A stretch of DNA of 10,640 nt from Acidimicrobiia bacterium (GTDB taxonomy: Bacteria; Actinomycetota; Acidimicrobiia; IMCC26256): NCBI GenBank assembly GCA_023262065.1, contig JALRDW010000135.1:1-10640 (forward strand), in the 5' to 3' direction. This document shows, in pieces, positions 1-6,231 of the stretch. Every line of letters starts with the position of its first letter. Positions within the stretch are counted from its first letter, which is position 1. The notes under the pieces were generated by a model. The model was given only the letters and a program-made list of their open reading frames with translations, was not told where the DNA came from and searched no databases. Position numbers and translations under genes: made by a program.

Positions 1-141
1 ATCGAGAAGGACCCCGCGGCGGCGGCCCGTGCCGTGGACGCCATTGAGACATCTATCGAGCTGCTCGAATACTCGCCCTTTTCCTGCCGCAAGGCCTGGC
101 CGGGTGACCGGCCCCTGCTGCGCGAACTCGTGATCCCGTTC
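1..141 (+). pseudogene. RelE/ParE-family toxin fragment (probably foreign or chimeric DNA)
   Basis: Reading frame 1 is open from the first base and gives about 47 residues that look like the middle of a RelE/ParE-type ribonuclease or gyrase toxin. An Ala-rich helix (AAAARAVDAIE) is followed by a second helix (SIELLEYSPF) and then the strand PLLRELVIPF. The arrangement of helices, then a P..xR segment, then an LRELVI strand is familiar from ParE/RelE 'plasmid stabilisation' toxins, where a GYVALY-type strand should follow. Here the frame instead runs into the antisense of the helicase gene after about position 141. The start and the C-terminal third are missing and no antitoxin gene is visible. 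Base composition is lower in G+C than in the neighbouring genes. The family call is from memory of motifs, and the fragment is not functional as it stands. Confidence 0.45.
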
Positions 142-738
142 CATCTCGAGTCGGATGCGGATGAGGAGGTCGTCGAAGTCGATGAGGTCGCGCCGATGCT
201 TCTCGGTCTCGTACCGCTCGTAGATCGACGCGATGCGTTCGACCTGGGGGACCTCGCGGGCCGAGGCGGCGACCGCCTCGAGGTACCGGGGCGGCGCGAT
301 GAGGCGGGCCTTGGCCCACTCGATCTCCGCGGCGACGTCCGGGATGCGGAGCCGGTCGCCGTCGCGCCGGCCGAGCAGCGGGCCGATGATGCGCGCCTTG
401 GAAGCCAGGACCGTGGGCATGACCGTGCCGCGGTCGGCGGCCCGCCGGCGCAGCTGTGCGAGCGCGATCGAGTGGAAGGTGCCGGCGGCGACCCCCTCGG
501 TGACGCCGAGGCGGGCGAGCCGCTCGCGCAGCTCGGCCGCGGCCTTGCGGGTGAAGGTGAGGGCGAGGACCCGCCCCGGTGCGATCGCGCCGGTGACGGA
601 CTGCCAGGCGATGCGATGGGTGAGCACCCGCGTCTTGCCCGAGCCGGCTCCCGCGTGGATGGCGAGGGGGCGGGCCTCGGTGGTGACCGCCTCGCGCTGT
701 GAGGGATCGAGCCCCTCGAGGAGTGCGTCGGCGTCCAT
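121..738 (-). CDS. UvrD/PcrA-type (UvrD2-like) DNA helicase, N-terminal fragment
   Basis: This is the first ~206 residues of a superfamily 1A ATP-dependent 3'-5' DNA helicase. Walker A (AGAGSGKT) is at residues 29-36, motif Ia (LTFTRKAAAE) at 60-69, motif Ib (GTFHS) at 86-90, and the pre-motif-II segment LIDFDDLL at 185-192. The segment EIEWAKARLI (138-147) resembles actinobacterial UvrD2 more than PcrA/UvrD1. A full protein would be about 650-700 residues. Here homology stops after EFA (204-206), just before the Walker B DEFQD motif. The frame stays open to base 1 but no longer looks like a helicase, because from about 121-141 the DNA belongs to another fragment. ATG 738 is chosen because a TAGGGT box lies 8 nt upstream, as at several other genes here. 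The likely role of the intact gene is DNA repair or replication restart. As assembled it lacks ATP-hydrolysis motifs II-VI. Confidence 0.88.
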
Positions 739-746
739 GGGTGGCG

Positions 747-752
747 ACCCTA
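747..752 (-). promoter_or_regulatory. -10 box (TAGGGT) of the helicase gene, leaderless start
   Basis: TAGGGT on the minus strand is separated by 8 nt (CGCCACCC) from ATG 738. A -10 hexamer this close puts the transcription start at or within a base or two of the start codon, so the mRNA would be leaderless. No Shine-Dalgarno sequence and no clear -35 box are seen. The same box and spacing recur at four starts in the window. Confidence 0.6.
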
Positions 753-1173
753 CCGGCGGCCCCGGACACCGCCCGCAGGCCCCCGGAGACGGGAACGGCC
801 CCGAGTAGCCTCCGCCGCTCTCGCGACGCCGGTCTCCTCGGGGCCCGCTCCGCACTGCGAGCGTCGGCGCCGGTCTCGACGCCTCCGGGCTCTCGCCCCT
901 CGGCTCCACCGTCGCTCCGAGCGGGTGCTCGCCCGACCCGAGGGTCCGGCCTCTCCCGCCCGCACTCGCAGGCCCGGTCGTCCCTCGGTCCCCGCCGCCT
1001 CCGCCTCCGGGTCGCCCCGACGCTTCCGCTGCGGATCAACCCTCGGGTCATCCGGCACCTCGCAACCTACGGAACCCGGTGTCGGGCGTCAACCGATTTC
1101 TCGTCGTGGCCGTGCGGCGGGTGCGGGTGCGCGCGATGCGCGCGCCCCACCGCTGCGGAGCGCGCGCGGTGGC
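753..1173. other. Gene-free divergent intergenic stretch
   Basis: I see no convincing gene in the roughly 420 bp between the helicase and lactone oxidase promoters. All open frames are short and Arg/Gly/Pro/Ser-rich, with codons such as AGA, CGA and GGA that real genes in this window avoid. From about 780 to 1060 the plus strand is conspicuously C-rich. Several complementary segments occur: CCGAGGG at 938-944 with CCCTCGG at 982-988, and GACCCGAGGG at 935-944 with CCCTCGGGTC at 1040-1049. No tRNA or known RNA family was recognised. A weak TAGGTT box on the minus strand (1069-1064) could start a transcript leftwards. Confidence 0.5.
1129..1172. repeat. Two adjacent inverted repeats abutting the lactone-oxidase -10 box
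   Basis: GCGCGC (1129-1134) and GCGCGC (1138-1143) flank GAT. A second perfect 7-bp dyad, CCACCGC (1147-1153) and GCGGTGG (1166-1172), ends one base before the TAGGGT box at 1174. The second dyad covers the -35/spacer region of the promoter, so a repressor or activator site is possible. GC-rich DNA makes short palindromes common, so function is inferred only from position. Confidence 0.35.
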
Positions 1174-1179
1174 TAGGGT
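1174..1179 (+). promoter_or_regulatory. -10 box (TAGGGT) of the lactone oxidase gene, leaderless start
   Basis: TAGGGT is followed by an 8-nt spacer (CGGGAGCC) and GTG 1188. This fixed spacing favours GTG 1188 over the adjacent GTG 1191. No Shine-Dalgarno sequence precedes the start. Confidence 0.6.
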
Positions 1180-1187
1180 CGGGAGCC

Positions 1188-2498
1188 GTGGTGCACGCAG
1201 GACGCTGGCGGAACTGGGGTCGGAACCAGGAGTGCGTGCCCGTGGCCGTCGACGCCCCGACGAGCGTGCTCGAACTGCGCGAGGTGCTCGGCTCGGCGGC
1301 CCGTTCGGGCCAGACCGTCCGGGTCGCGGCCACCGGCCACTCGTTCAGCGACATCGTCTGCACGGACAGCCGGATGCTGCGCCTCGAGGCGCTCGACCGG
1401 ATCGTGGAGGTCGATCGCGAGGCGATGACCGCGACGGTGGAGGCGGGGATCCGTCTCTTCACCCTCAACGATGAACTCGGCCGGCGGGGTCTGGCCCTGT
1501 CCAACCTCGGTGACATCGACCAGCAGACCCTCGCCGGGGCGCTGTCGACGGGCACCCACGGGACCGCCGTGCGGTTCGGGCCGATCGCGTCGGCCGTCAT
1601 CGGTCTCGAGCTGGTCACGGCATCGGGCGAGGTCATCACCTGTTCGGCCTCCGAGGAGCCTGAGATCTTCGCCTGCGCCCGCGTGGGGCTCGGGGCGCTC
1701 GGGGTCATCACGAAGGTCACCCTGCAGTGCGAGCCGGCGTTCCGCATGCACACGATCGAGGAGCCCTTCGCCTTCGACGAGGCCCTCACCGACTGGCCGG
1801 CGACCATCGCGGAGCACGACCACGTGGATGCGTACTGGTTCCCGCACTCGGACGTCATCACGGTGAAGCGGTCGAACCGCACGGACCGCCCGATCCGGGT
1901 CAAGAGCCGCTACAAGCAGTGGCGCGACGACGTGCTCATCGGCAACTACGCGTTCGGCGCGCTCGCGGCGTACGGGCGGCGTCGGCCCTCGCAGGTGCCG
2001 GCGGTGGCCCGAAGGGTGGCGAGCGGCATGGGTCGGGTCGAGAAGGTCGACGTGTCGTACCGGGTGTTCTGCACGCCGCGCCTCATCCGGTTCGTGGAGA
2101 TGGAGTACGCGCTGCCCCGGGCCGAGATGGCGGCGACGCTGCGCCGGATCCGGGAACTCATCGAGACCGAGCGACTGCAGGTCGACTTCCCGGTCGAGAT
2201 CCGCGCACTGCCGGCGGATGACATCCCGATGTCGATGGCGCACGGACGCGAGACCGCGTTCCTCGCCGTGCACGTCTCGACGGGCACGCCGTACGAGCGG
2301 TACTTCCGCGGGGTCGAGGCGATCATGGACGAGGTCGCCGGTCGACCGCACTGGGGCAAGATGCACTACCAGACCGCGGAGACGCTCGCCCCGCGCTACA
2401 CCGAGTGGGATCGGTTCCAGGCCGTGCGCGCCACCCTCGACCCCCACGGCCGCTTCCGCAACGCGTACACCGACCGCGTGCTCGGGCCCATCGGGTGA
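1188..2498 (+). CDS. FAD-linked aldonolactone oxidase (D-arabinono/L-gulono-1,4-lactone oxidase family)
   Basis: This 436-residue cytosolic flavoprotein belongs to the VAO/ALO family, which oxidises an aldono-1,4-lactone or a polyol. An N-terminal PCMH-type FAD domain spans roughly residues 10-180. It contains VAATGHSFSD, where His51 sits at the position that carries covalent FAD in alditol oxidases, and the flavin-binding stretch TLAGALSTGTHG. The C-terminal ALO domain carries EIR (Glu337-Arg339), HWGK (388-391) and the terminal DPHGRFRNAY motif, all typical of bacterial and mycobacterial gulonolactone dehydrogenase-like proteins. There is no signal peptide or membrane segment. The open frame extends upstream to base 699, but that part is low-complexity and unrelated, and the TAGGGT box fixes the start. 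The exact substrate and whether O2 or another acceptor is used cannot be told from sequence. The gene appears to be transcribed alone. Confidence 0.85.
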   Translation: MVHAGRWRNWGRNQECVPVAVDAPTSVLELREVLGSAARSGQTVRVAATGHSFSDIVCTDSRMLRLEALDRIVEVDREAMTATVEAGIRLFTLNDELGRRGLALSNLGDIDQQTLAGALSTGTHGTAVRFGPIASAVIGLELVTASGEVITCSASEEPEIFACARVGLGALGVITKVTLQCEPAFRMHTIEEPFAFDEALTDWPATIAEHDHVDAYWFPHSDVITVKRSNRTDRPIRVKSRYKQWRDDVLIGNYAFGALAAYGRRRPSQVPAVARRVASGMGRVEKVDVSYRVFCTPRLIRFVEMEYALPRAEMAATLRRIRELIETERLQVDFPVEIRALPADDIPMSMAHGRETAFLAVHVSTGTPYERYFRGVEAIMDEVAGRPHWGKMHYQTAETLAPRYTEWDRFQAVRATLDPHGRFRNAYTDRVLGPIG

Positions 2499-2557
2499 TG
2501 GGGCCGTTCGCGCCGGCCCGGGTGCGCGGGGTGTGTGGCGTGCTCGGGCCCATCGGG
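2476..2557 (+). repeat. 20-bp exact direct repeat, 62 bp apart
   Basis: The sequence gcgtgctcgggcccatcggg occurs at 2476-2495 and again at 2538-2557. The first copy encodes the C-terminal residues of the lactone oxidase. The second lies in the intergenic gap and ends 3 bp before the -10 box of the next gene. The DNA between and before the copies does not match, so this is not a simple 62-bp tandem duplication. The second copy also closes a small GGCCC-ATC-GGGCC hairpin (2547-2559). Confidence 0.75.
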
Positions 2558-2560
2558 CCG

Positions 2561-2566
2561 TAGGAT
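2561..2566 (+). promoter_or_regulatory. -10 box (TAGGAT) of the PH-SHOCT gene, leaderless start
   Basis: TAGGAT is followed by an 8-nt spacer (CCGAGCCC) and ATG 2575. The spacing is identical to that of the helicase and lactone oxidase genes. No Shine-Dalgarno sequence is present. Confidence 0.6.
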
Positions 2567-2574
2567 CCGAGCCC

Positions 2575-3234
2575 ATGGCGTACCCGGAGCACCTCATCCA
2601 CGATGGCGAGCACGTCGCCCTCGACCTGAATCCGCACTGGTGGTACTTCATCCAGCACATCATGGTGGGGTTCGGGATCCTCGGCCTGATGTTCATCGCG
2701 GCTTGGCTGGACATCCGCGTCATCAAGGATGCCCTCGACTTCATCATCGGCGTCGGTCTGCTCCTCTGGGCCGTCTGGCTGGGCGTCCGCTTCATGGCCT
2801 GGCGTCGCACCTACTTCGTGGTCACCGACCGCCGGGTCATCTTCCGGACCGGGTTCATCTCGAAGCGGGGGGTCGAGATCCCGCTCGACCGCATCACGAA
2901 CATCGACTTCCAGCAGGGTCCCATCGAGCGCATGATCGGCGCCGGTGACCTCGACATCCAGTCCGCCGGTCGCGACGGTTCTTCGCACTTCGAGGACGTG
3001 CGCCACCCGGATGCGGTGCAGCAGGAGATCTACCACCAGATCGAGAACCGTGAGCAGCATCGCTCGGATCGCAACGCGTCCGCGATCGCGACGGCGATGG
3101 GCGGGCAGGTCGCGACGGGGGCGACCGGCGATCCGGCGGAGCAGCTGCGTCGGCTCGCCGCACTGCGCGACGAGGGCCTCATCACGGCCGAGGAGTTCGA
3201 GGCCAAGAAGGCCGATCTCCTCGACCGCATGTAG
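2575..3234 (+). CDS. Two-TM membrane protein with bacterial PH (bPH2/YdbT-like) and SHOCT domains
   Basis: The product is 219 residues. An N-terminal cytoplasmic stretch is followed by two hydrophobic helices at about 24-45 and 54-75. A bPH2/YdbT-type domain follows at about 76-157, with the signatures YFVVTDRRVIFRTG, GVEIPLDRITNID and GAGDLDIQSAG. A hydrophilic linker leads to a C-terminal SHOCT motif at about 186-219 (EQLRRLAALRDEGLITAEEF). This architecture is common in actinobacteria. The bPH2 domain is thought to act at the membrane, and SHOCT is a short oligomerisation-type motif. No enzymatic residues are visible and the biological role is unknown. The start at ATG 2575 is set by the TAGGAT box. 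Only 6 bp separate the stop from the convergent alpha-galactosidase stop, and no terminator was seen there. Confidence 0.88.
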   Translation: MAYPEHLIHDGEHVALDLNPHWWYFIQHIMVGFGILGLMFIAAWLDIRVIKDALDFIIGVGLLLWAVWLGVRFMAWRRTYFVVTDRRVIFRTGFISKRGVEIPLDRITNIDFQQGPIERMIGAGDLDIQSAGRDGSSHFEDVRHPDAVQQEIYHQIENREQHRSDRNASAIATAMGGQVATGATGDPAEQLRRLAALRDEGLITAEEFEAKKADLLDRM

Positions 3235-3240
3235 CGGCGA

Positions 3241-5070
3241 TCAACGCAGGCGTCGCGCCTCCCAGTCGAAGGTCACGGTCAGGTCGCGTCCGTCACGGCG
3301 GGTCCGCCACTCGCGGGCGAGGTCGGTGGGGCGGCTGAACGCCTCCTCGACGCCGCAGTCGTCCGGGTGCTCGAACAGGTCGACGACCCGCACCGCCTCG
3401 CCCCAACCCCACGACGCGAACCTCGGGTCCGCGAGCACCACGCGATCGGCCGGGGTGAGGGCGTCGAGATCGTCGGCGAGGAAGCAGGGTCCGCCGCACA
3501 ATGCGGCCAGCGCTGCGAGGACGCGGGCCTCGTCGGCCGAGTATCCGGCCGGGTCGGCACCATCGCCACCCCAGGCCATGACGACGTCGGGGTCGCAGTC
3601 GAACCACCGCCGGTGGAGGCTCGAGCGGGCGGCCACGTTGCGAGCCTGGGCGAGGACGCCGAGGTAGCCGGTCCAGTCGGGCGCGGGGTGCCCGAACTCC
3701 ATGTGCACGCGGGGCATGGCGGTGTCGTGGCCGATGCGGTTGCCGTGGCAGCGCCCGACCGCGGGCAGCAGGGGCATGCCGCACCCGAGCACGTAGCGAT
3801 CCTCGCCGAACCCTTCGATGAACGCAGCGAGGCCGCGTCGCAGCGCCTCGGTACCGGTGACGGTGGGGTCGTGACGCACGCCGGTCTGCGCGGCGAAGTA
3901 GAGGAAGTCGAGCTTGACCATCTCGAAGCCCCAGGCGCGCACCTGCGCGCCGAGGCCACGGAGGAAGTCGATGACCTCGGGGTGCGTCGCGTCGAGGGCC
4001 CAACGATCGTGCCGGGCCTCGCGCTGGGGCGCGCCGGTGGTCGCCTCGGCGATGCACCACTCCGGGTGCTCGGTGCCCAGCCCCGGGGCATCGGGCACCA
4101 CCATGAACGGCGCGAGCCAGAGGCCGGCCCGACACCCGCGGTCGGCGAGGGCGCGCACGACCTCGCCCATGTCCTCGGGCCAGCGCTCGTTCGCCCACCA
4201 CCCGCCGTAGCAGCGCTGCCACCCGTCGTCGATCTGTACGAGATCGAACCGCGGATCGGCGACGAGCCCGCGCAGTGCGGTCGCATTGGCGAGGACGTGG
4301 GCGGGTTCGACGGTGAGTCCGAAGTGGTACCAGGACTCCCAGCCGAGGATGGGTGCGCCCGACCAGTGGCGCGCCGACATCGCGGTGCCGGTGGCGGAGG
4401 CGTCGGCCTCGATGACGTCGAGCGGGTCGGCCCCGGACGCGAACGCGATCGGTTCGCTCGTGATCGTCGTGCCGGCCGGCACGACGAGGCCGAGGTCCTC
4501 GGGCGCGCCGGGCGTGTACCCCCAGGTCCCCTCGATCGCGGGCAGCGGCGGCGCGCCGGCGCAGTCGATGCGGATCTCGCCGGCGTCCCACTCGATCGAG
4601 GTGACGAAGCGCTCGGCTCGCCGGGCGGTGACGGTGAGGGCGCCGCGCGGCCCGGCGAACGCACTGCGCCAGAACGAGCGACCCGGCACCTCGGCCCGGC
4701 GCACCCCGGCCCAGGCCCACGAGTCGTACCCCTCGACGAGACGGGTCGTGGCGTCGAGGTCGGAGGGTCCCTCGATGCGGAATCGGTCGACGACCTCGTC
4801 CAACGGAGCGGTGTAGGTGAGTGTGGCCACGACCCCACCGGCGATCGCATCCTCGAATGCGAGTTCGAGCCCCGGCGCACCGTCGAGCCCCCCGGCGCGG
4901 GCCGTGGTGCCGTCGAGGTGCCACGGGCCGGGCACCGGTTCGACGAAGCCGCCCACCGCGATGGAGGCGCGCAGCGGACCGACCTGCAGTCCCGTGGACG
5001 GCCATGCGATCGACCAGGAGCCGTCGTCGTGGAGGGTGACGTGGGCCAGGGGGGAGGAGAGTGCGGGCAT
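3241..5070 (-). CDS. Alpha-galactosidase, glycoside hydrolase family 36 (Thermotoga GalA-like)
   Basis: This 609-residue retaining alpha-galactosidase is expected to release galactose from melibiose/raffinose-type alpha-1,6-galactosides. An N-terminal beta-sandwich domain (about 1-215) precedes a (beta/alpha)8 barrel (about 235-530) and a short C-terminal sandwich. Barrel motifs include GWESWYHF (243-250), QIDDGWQ (279-285), VKLDFLY (385-391, nucleophile Asp388) and CHGNRIGHD (441-449, acid/base Asp449). LGCGMPLLPAVG (428-439) and RIGHDT closely recall Thermotoga maritima GalA. No signal peptide is present, so the enzyme is probably cytosolic and needs sugar import. The frame runs upstream to 5511, but ATG 5070 is chosen because the protein begins to resemble the family there and a GAGAGG Shine-Dalgarno sequence precedes it. 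It is the last gene of the leftward cluster, 11 nt after galK, and supplies galactose to it. Confidence 0.92.
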   Translation of the reverse strand: MPALSSPLAHVTLHDDGSWSIAWPSTGLQVGPLRASIAVGGFVEPVPGPWHLDGTTARAGGLDGAPGLELAFEDAIAGGVVATLTYTAPLDEVVDRFRIEGPSDLDATTRLVEGYDSWAWAGVRRAEVPGRSFWRSAFAGPRGALTVTARRAERFVTSIEWDAGEIRIDCAGAPPLPAIEGTWGYTPGAPEDLGLVVPAGTTITSEPIAFASGADPLDVIEADASATGTAMSARHWSGAPILGWESWYHFGLTVEPAHVLANATALRGLVADPRFDLVQIDDGWQRCYGGWWANERWPEDMGEVVRALADRGCRAGLWLAPFMVVPDAPGLGTEHPEWCIAEATTGAPQREARHDRWALDATHPEVIDFLRGLGAQVRAWGFEMVKLDFLYFAAQTGVRHDPTVTGTEALRRGLAAFIEGFGEDRYVLGCGMPLLPAVGRCHGNRIGHDTAMPRVHMEFGHPAPDWTGYLGVLAQARNVAARSSLHRRWFDCDPDVVMAWGGDGADPAGYSADEARVLAALAALCGGPCFLADDLDALTPADRVVLADPRFASWGWGEAVRVVDLFEHPDDCGVEEAFSRPTDLAREWRTRRDGRDLTVTFDWEARRLR

Positions 5071-5077
5071 CGGGAGG

Positions 5078-5083
5078 CCTCTC
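5078..5083 (-). promoter_or_regulatory. Ribosome binding site of the alpha-galactosidase gene, over the galK stop
   Basis: GAGAGG on the minus strand lies 7 nt before ATG 5070 and shares two bases with the galK TGA (5084-5082). Terminating ribosomes would be placed on the next start, implying translational coupling. This site decides ATG 5070 over upstream in-frame starts inside galK. Confidence 0.55.
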
Positions 5084-6197
5084 AGCAGGGAGCCGCGCCG
5101 GACGCGGCCCGCACGACGAAGGATCGGGGGGTGTGGCCGGTCGCGACCGCGTAGCGCGCTGCGGCTCGGTCCGCGATCCCGGCGACCCCGTCCCGAGGTG
5201 CGATCGCGACGACGCAGCCGCCGAACCCGGCTCCGGTGATGCGCGCACCGTACGCGCCGGCTGCGACGAGTTCGTCGACGAGCACATCGATCGCCGGGAG
5301 CGACACGCCGAAGTCGTCCCGCAGCGACGCGTGACCGTCGAGCAGGATGCGGCCGAGTGCGCCGGGATCGCCGGCCCGCAGCGCGGCGACGAACGCATCG
5401 ACCCGCGCGATCTCGGCGACGACGTGGCGTGCGAACGGGTCCCCGGCGACCTGCTCGGGGCTCGCGTCGCGCAGGGAAGCGAGCCCGAGGCTCCGGGCCG
5501 CCTCCTCGCACGCCGATCGGCGCTGTGCGTACTCGCTGCCCGCGAGGGTGCGCTCGATCCCGGAGTGGACGACGAGGATCGCGAGCTCGTCGGGGATCGC
5601 GACGGCGTCGACGGTCAGGTCCCGGCAGTCGATGCGCAGGGCGTGGTCGGCCACCCCGAGTGCGGAGGCCAACTGGTCCATCGTGCCGACCGGCACCCCC
5701 GTGGCCGCGACCTCGACCTCACGGGCTGCGAGCGCCAGGGTTCGCCGGTCCGGGTCGAGACCACCGGCGGTGCAGTGGGCGAGGACGAGGGCGACGCTGA
5801 GCGCCGCACTCGACGAGAGGCCGCCGCCGGGTGGCACGGTCGAGGTGACGGCGAGGTCGAGCGCGACCGGTGCGGCGCCCAGCTCGACGGCGGCCCGGGC
5901 CGCGGCCGGGACGAACGCACCCCAGGTCGGCCCCGTCCGCTCGCCGTCCGCTGCGGTGTCGACGCGGCCCGGCAGTTCGAGCGAGCGTGCGGTGGTCCGC
6001 CCGTCGGAGCGGGACCGCCACGCGACGATCGTGTCCCGGTCGATCGCCATCGGCAGGACGAGGCCGTCGTTGTAGTCGACGTGCTCGCCGATGAGGTTGA
6101 CGCGCCCGGGGGCCCGCACGGCGGCGAGCGATCCGACCGGCGCGTCGAGCGCGTCGGCGAGGGCGACGAGGCGGTCGGCGCGGCTCGGATCGGGCAC
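5082..6197 (-). CDS. galK: Galactokinase
   Basis: This 371-residue GHMP-family kinase phosphorylates galactose to alpha-D-galactose-1-phosphate with ATP in the cytosol. The galactokinase signature GRVNLIGEHVDYN is at 31-43 and includes the conserved Arg32. The ATP-binding GHMP loop PPGGGLSSSAALS is at 122-134. GTMDQLAS (171-178) holds the catalytic-base Asp174. The third GHMP motif ARITGAGFGGCV is at 318-329. The length matches bacterial GalK (about 380). GTG 6197 is chosen because a TAGGCT box lies 8 nt upstream and the GalK N-terminus is complete from there. galT ends 34 nt upstream and the alpha-galactosidase starts 11 nt downstream, so the three enzymes form a short alpha-galactoside/Leloir unit. 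galK may be transcribed both from the upstream operon promoter and from its own box. Confidence 0.96.
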   Translation of the reverse strand: MPDPSRADRLVALADALDAPVGSLAAVRAPGRVNLIGEHVDYNDGLVLPMAIDRDTIVAWRSRSDGRTTARSLELPGRVDTAADGERTGPTWGAFVPAAARAAVELGAAPVALDLAVTSTVPPGGGLSSSAALSVALVLAHCTAGGLDPDRRTLALAAREVEVAATGVPVGTMDQLASALGVADHALRIDCRDLTVDAVAIPDELAILVVHSGIERTLAGSEYAQRRSACEEAARSLGLASLRDASPEQVAGDPFARHVVAEIARVDAFVAALRAGDPGALGRILLDGHASLRDDFGVSLPAIDVLVDELVAAGAYGARITGAGFGGCVVAIAPRDGVAGIADRAAARYAVATGHTPRSFVVRAASGAAPC

Positions 6198-6205
6198 GGC
6201 GCAGG

Positions 6206-6211
6206 AGCCTA
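6206..6211 (-). promoter_or_regulatory. -10 box (TAGGCT) of galK, internal leaderless promoter
   Basis: TAGGCT on the minus strand is followed by an 8-nt spacer (CCTGCGCC) and GTG 6197. It lies in the 34-bp galT-galK gap. No Shine-Dalgarno sequence precedes galK, so either leaderless initiation or read-through re-initiation is needed. Confidence 0.5.
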
Positions 6212-6231
6212 CGCAGGGCCGGTCGCGTCGC

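Noticed and set aside
750..1058. 102-codon minus-strand frame starting 5 nt after a TAGGTT box and ending in the helicase -10 box
   Set aside because: The translation is an Arg/Gly/Ala-rich string with no domain, and its codons include AGA, CGA and GGA, unlike the strongly GC3-biased genes here. The box-start spacing is a mild coincidence worth only a transcription check.
699..1187. N-terminal extension of the lactone oxidase frame
   Set aside because: The extra 163 codons are low-complexity, overlap the helicase start antisense, and precede the recognisable FAD domain. TAGGGT 8 nt before GTG 1188 explains the true start.
3226..3260. Possible terminator between the PH-SHOCT and alpha-galactosidase stops
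   Set aside because: Only 4-bp complementary arms (GGCG/CGCC) can be drawn, with no T-tract, so there is too little to call.
3367..5154. Long plus-strand open frame of 595 codons opposite the alpha-galactosidase
   Set aside because: It is the antisense shadow of a strongly GC3-biased gene. The opposite strand has catalytic motifs in order, and this frame has none.
5071..5511. Upstream extension of the alpha-galactosidase frame
   Set aside because: It lies wholly inside galK in another frame and is Arg-rich. GAGAGG before ATG 5070 gives the real start.
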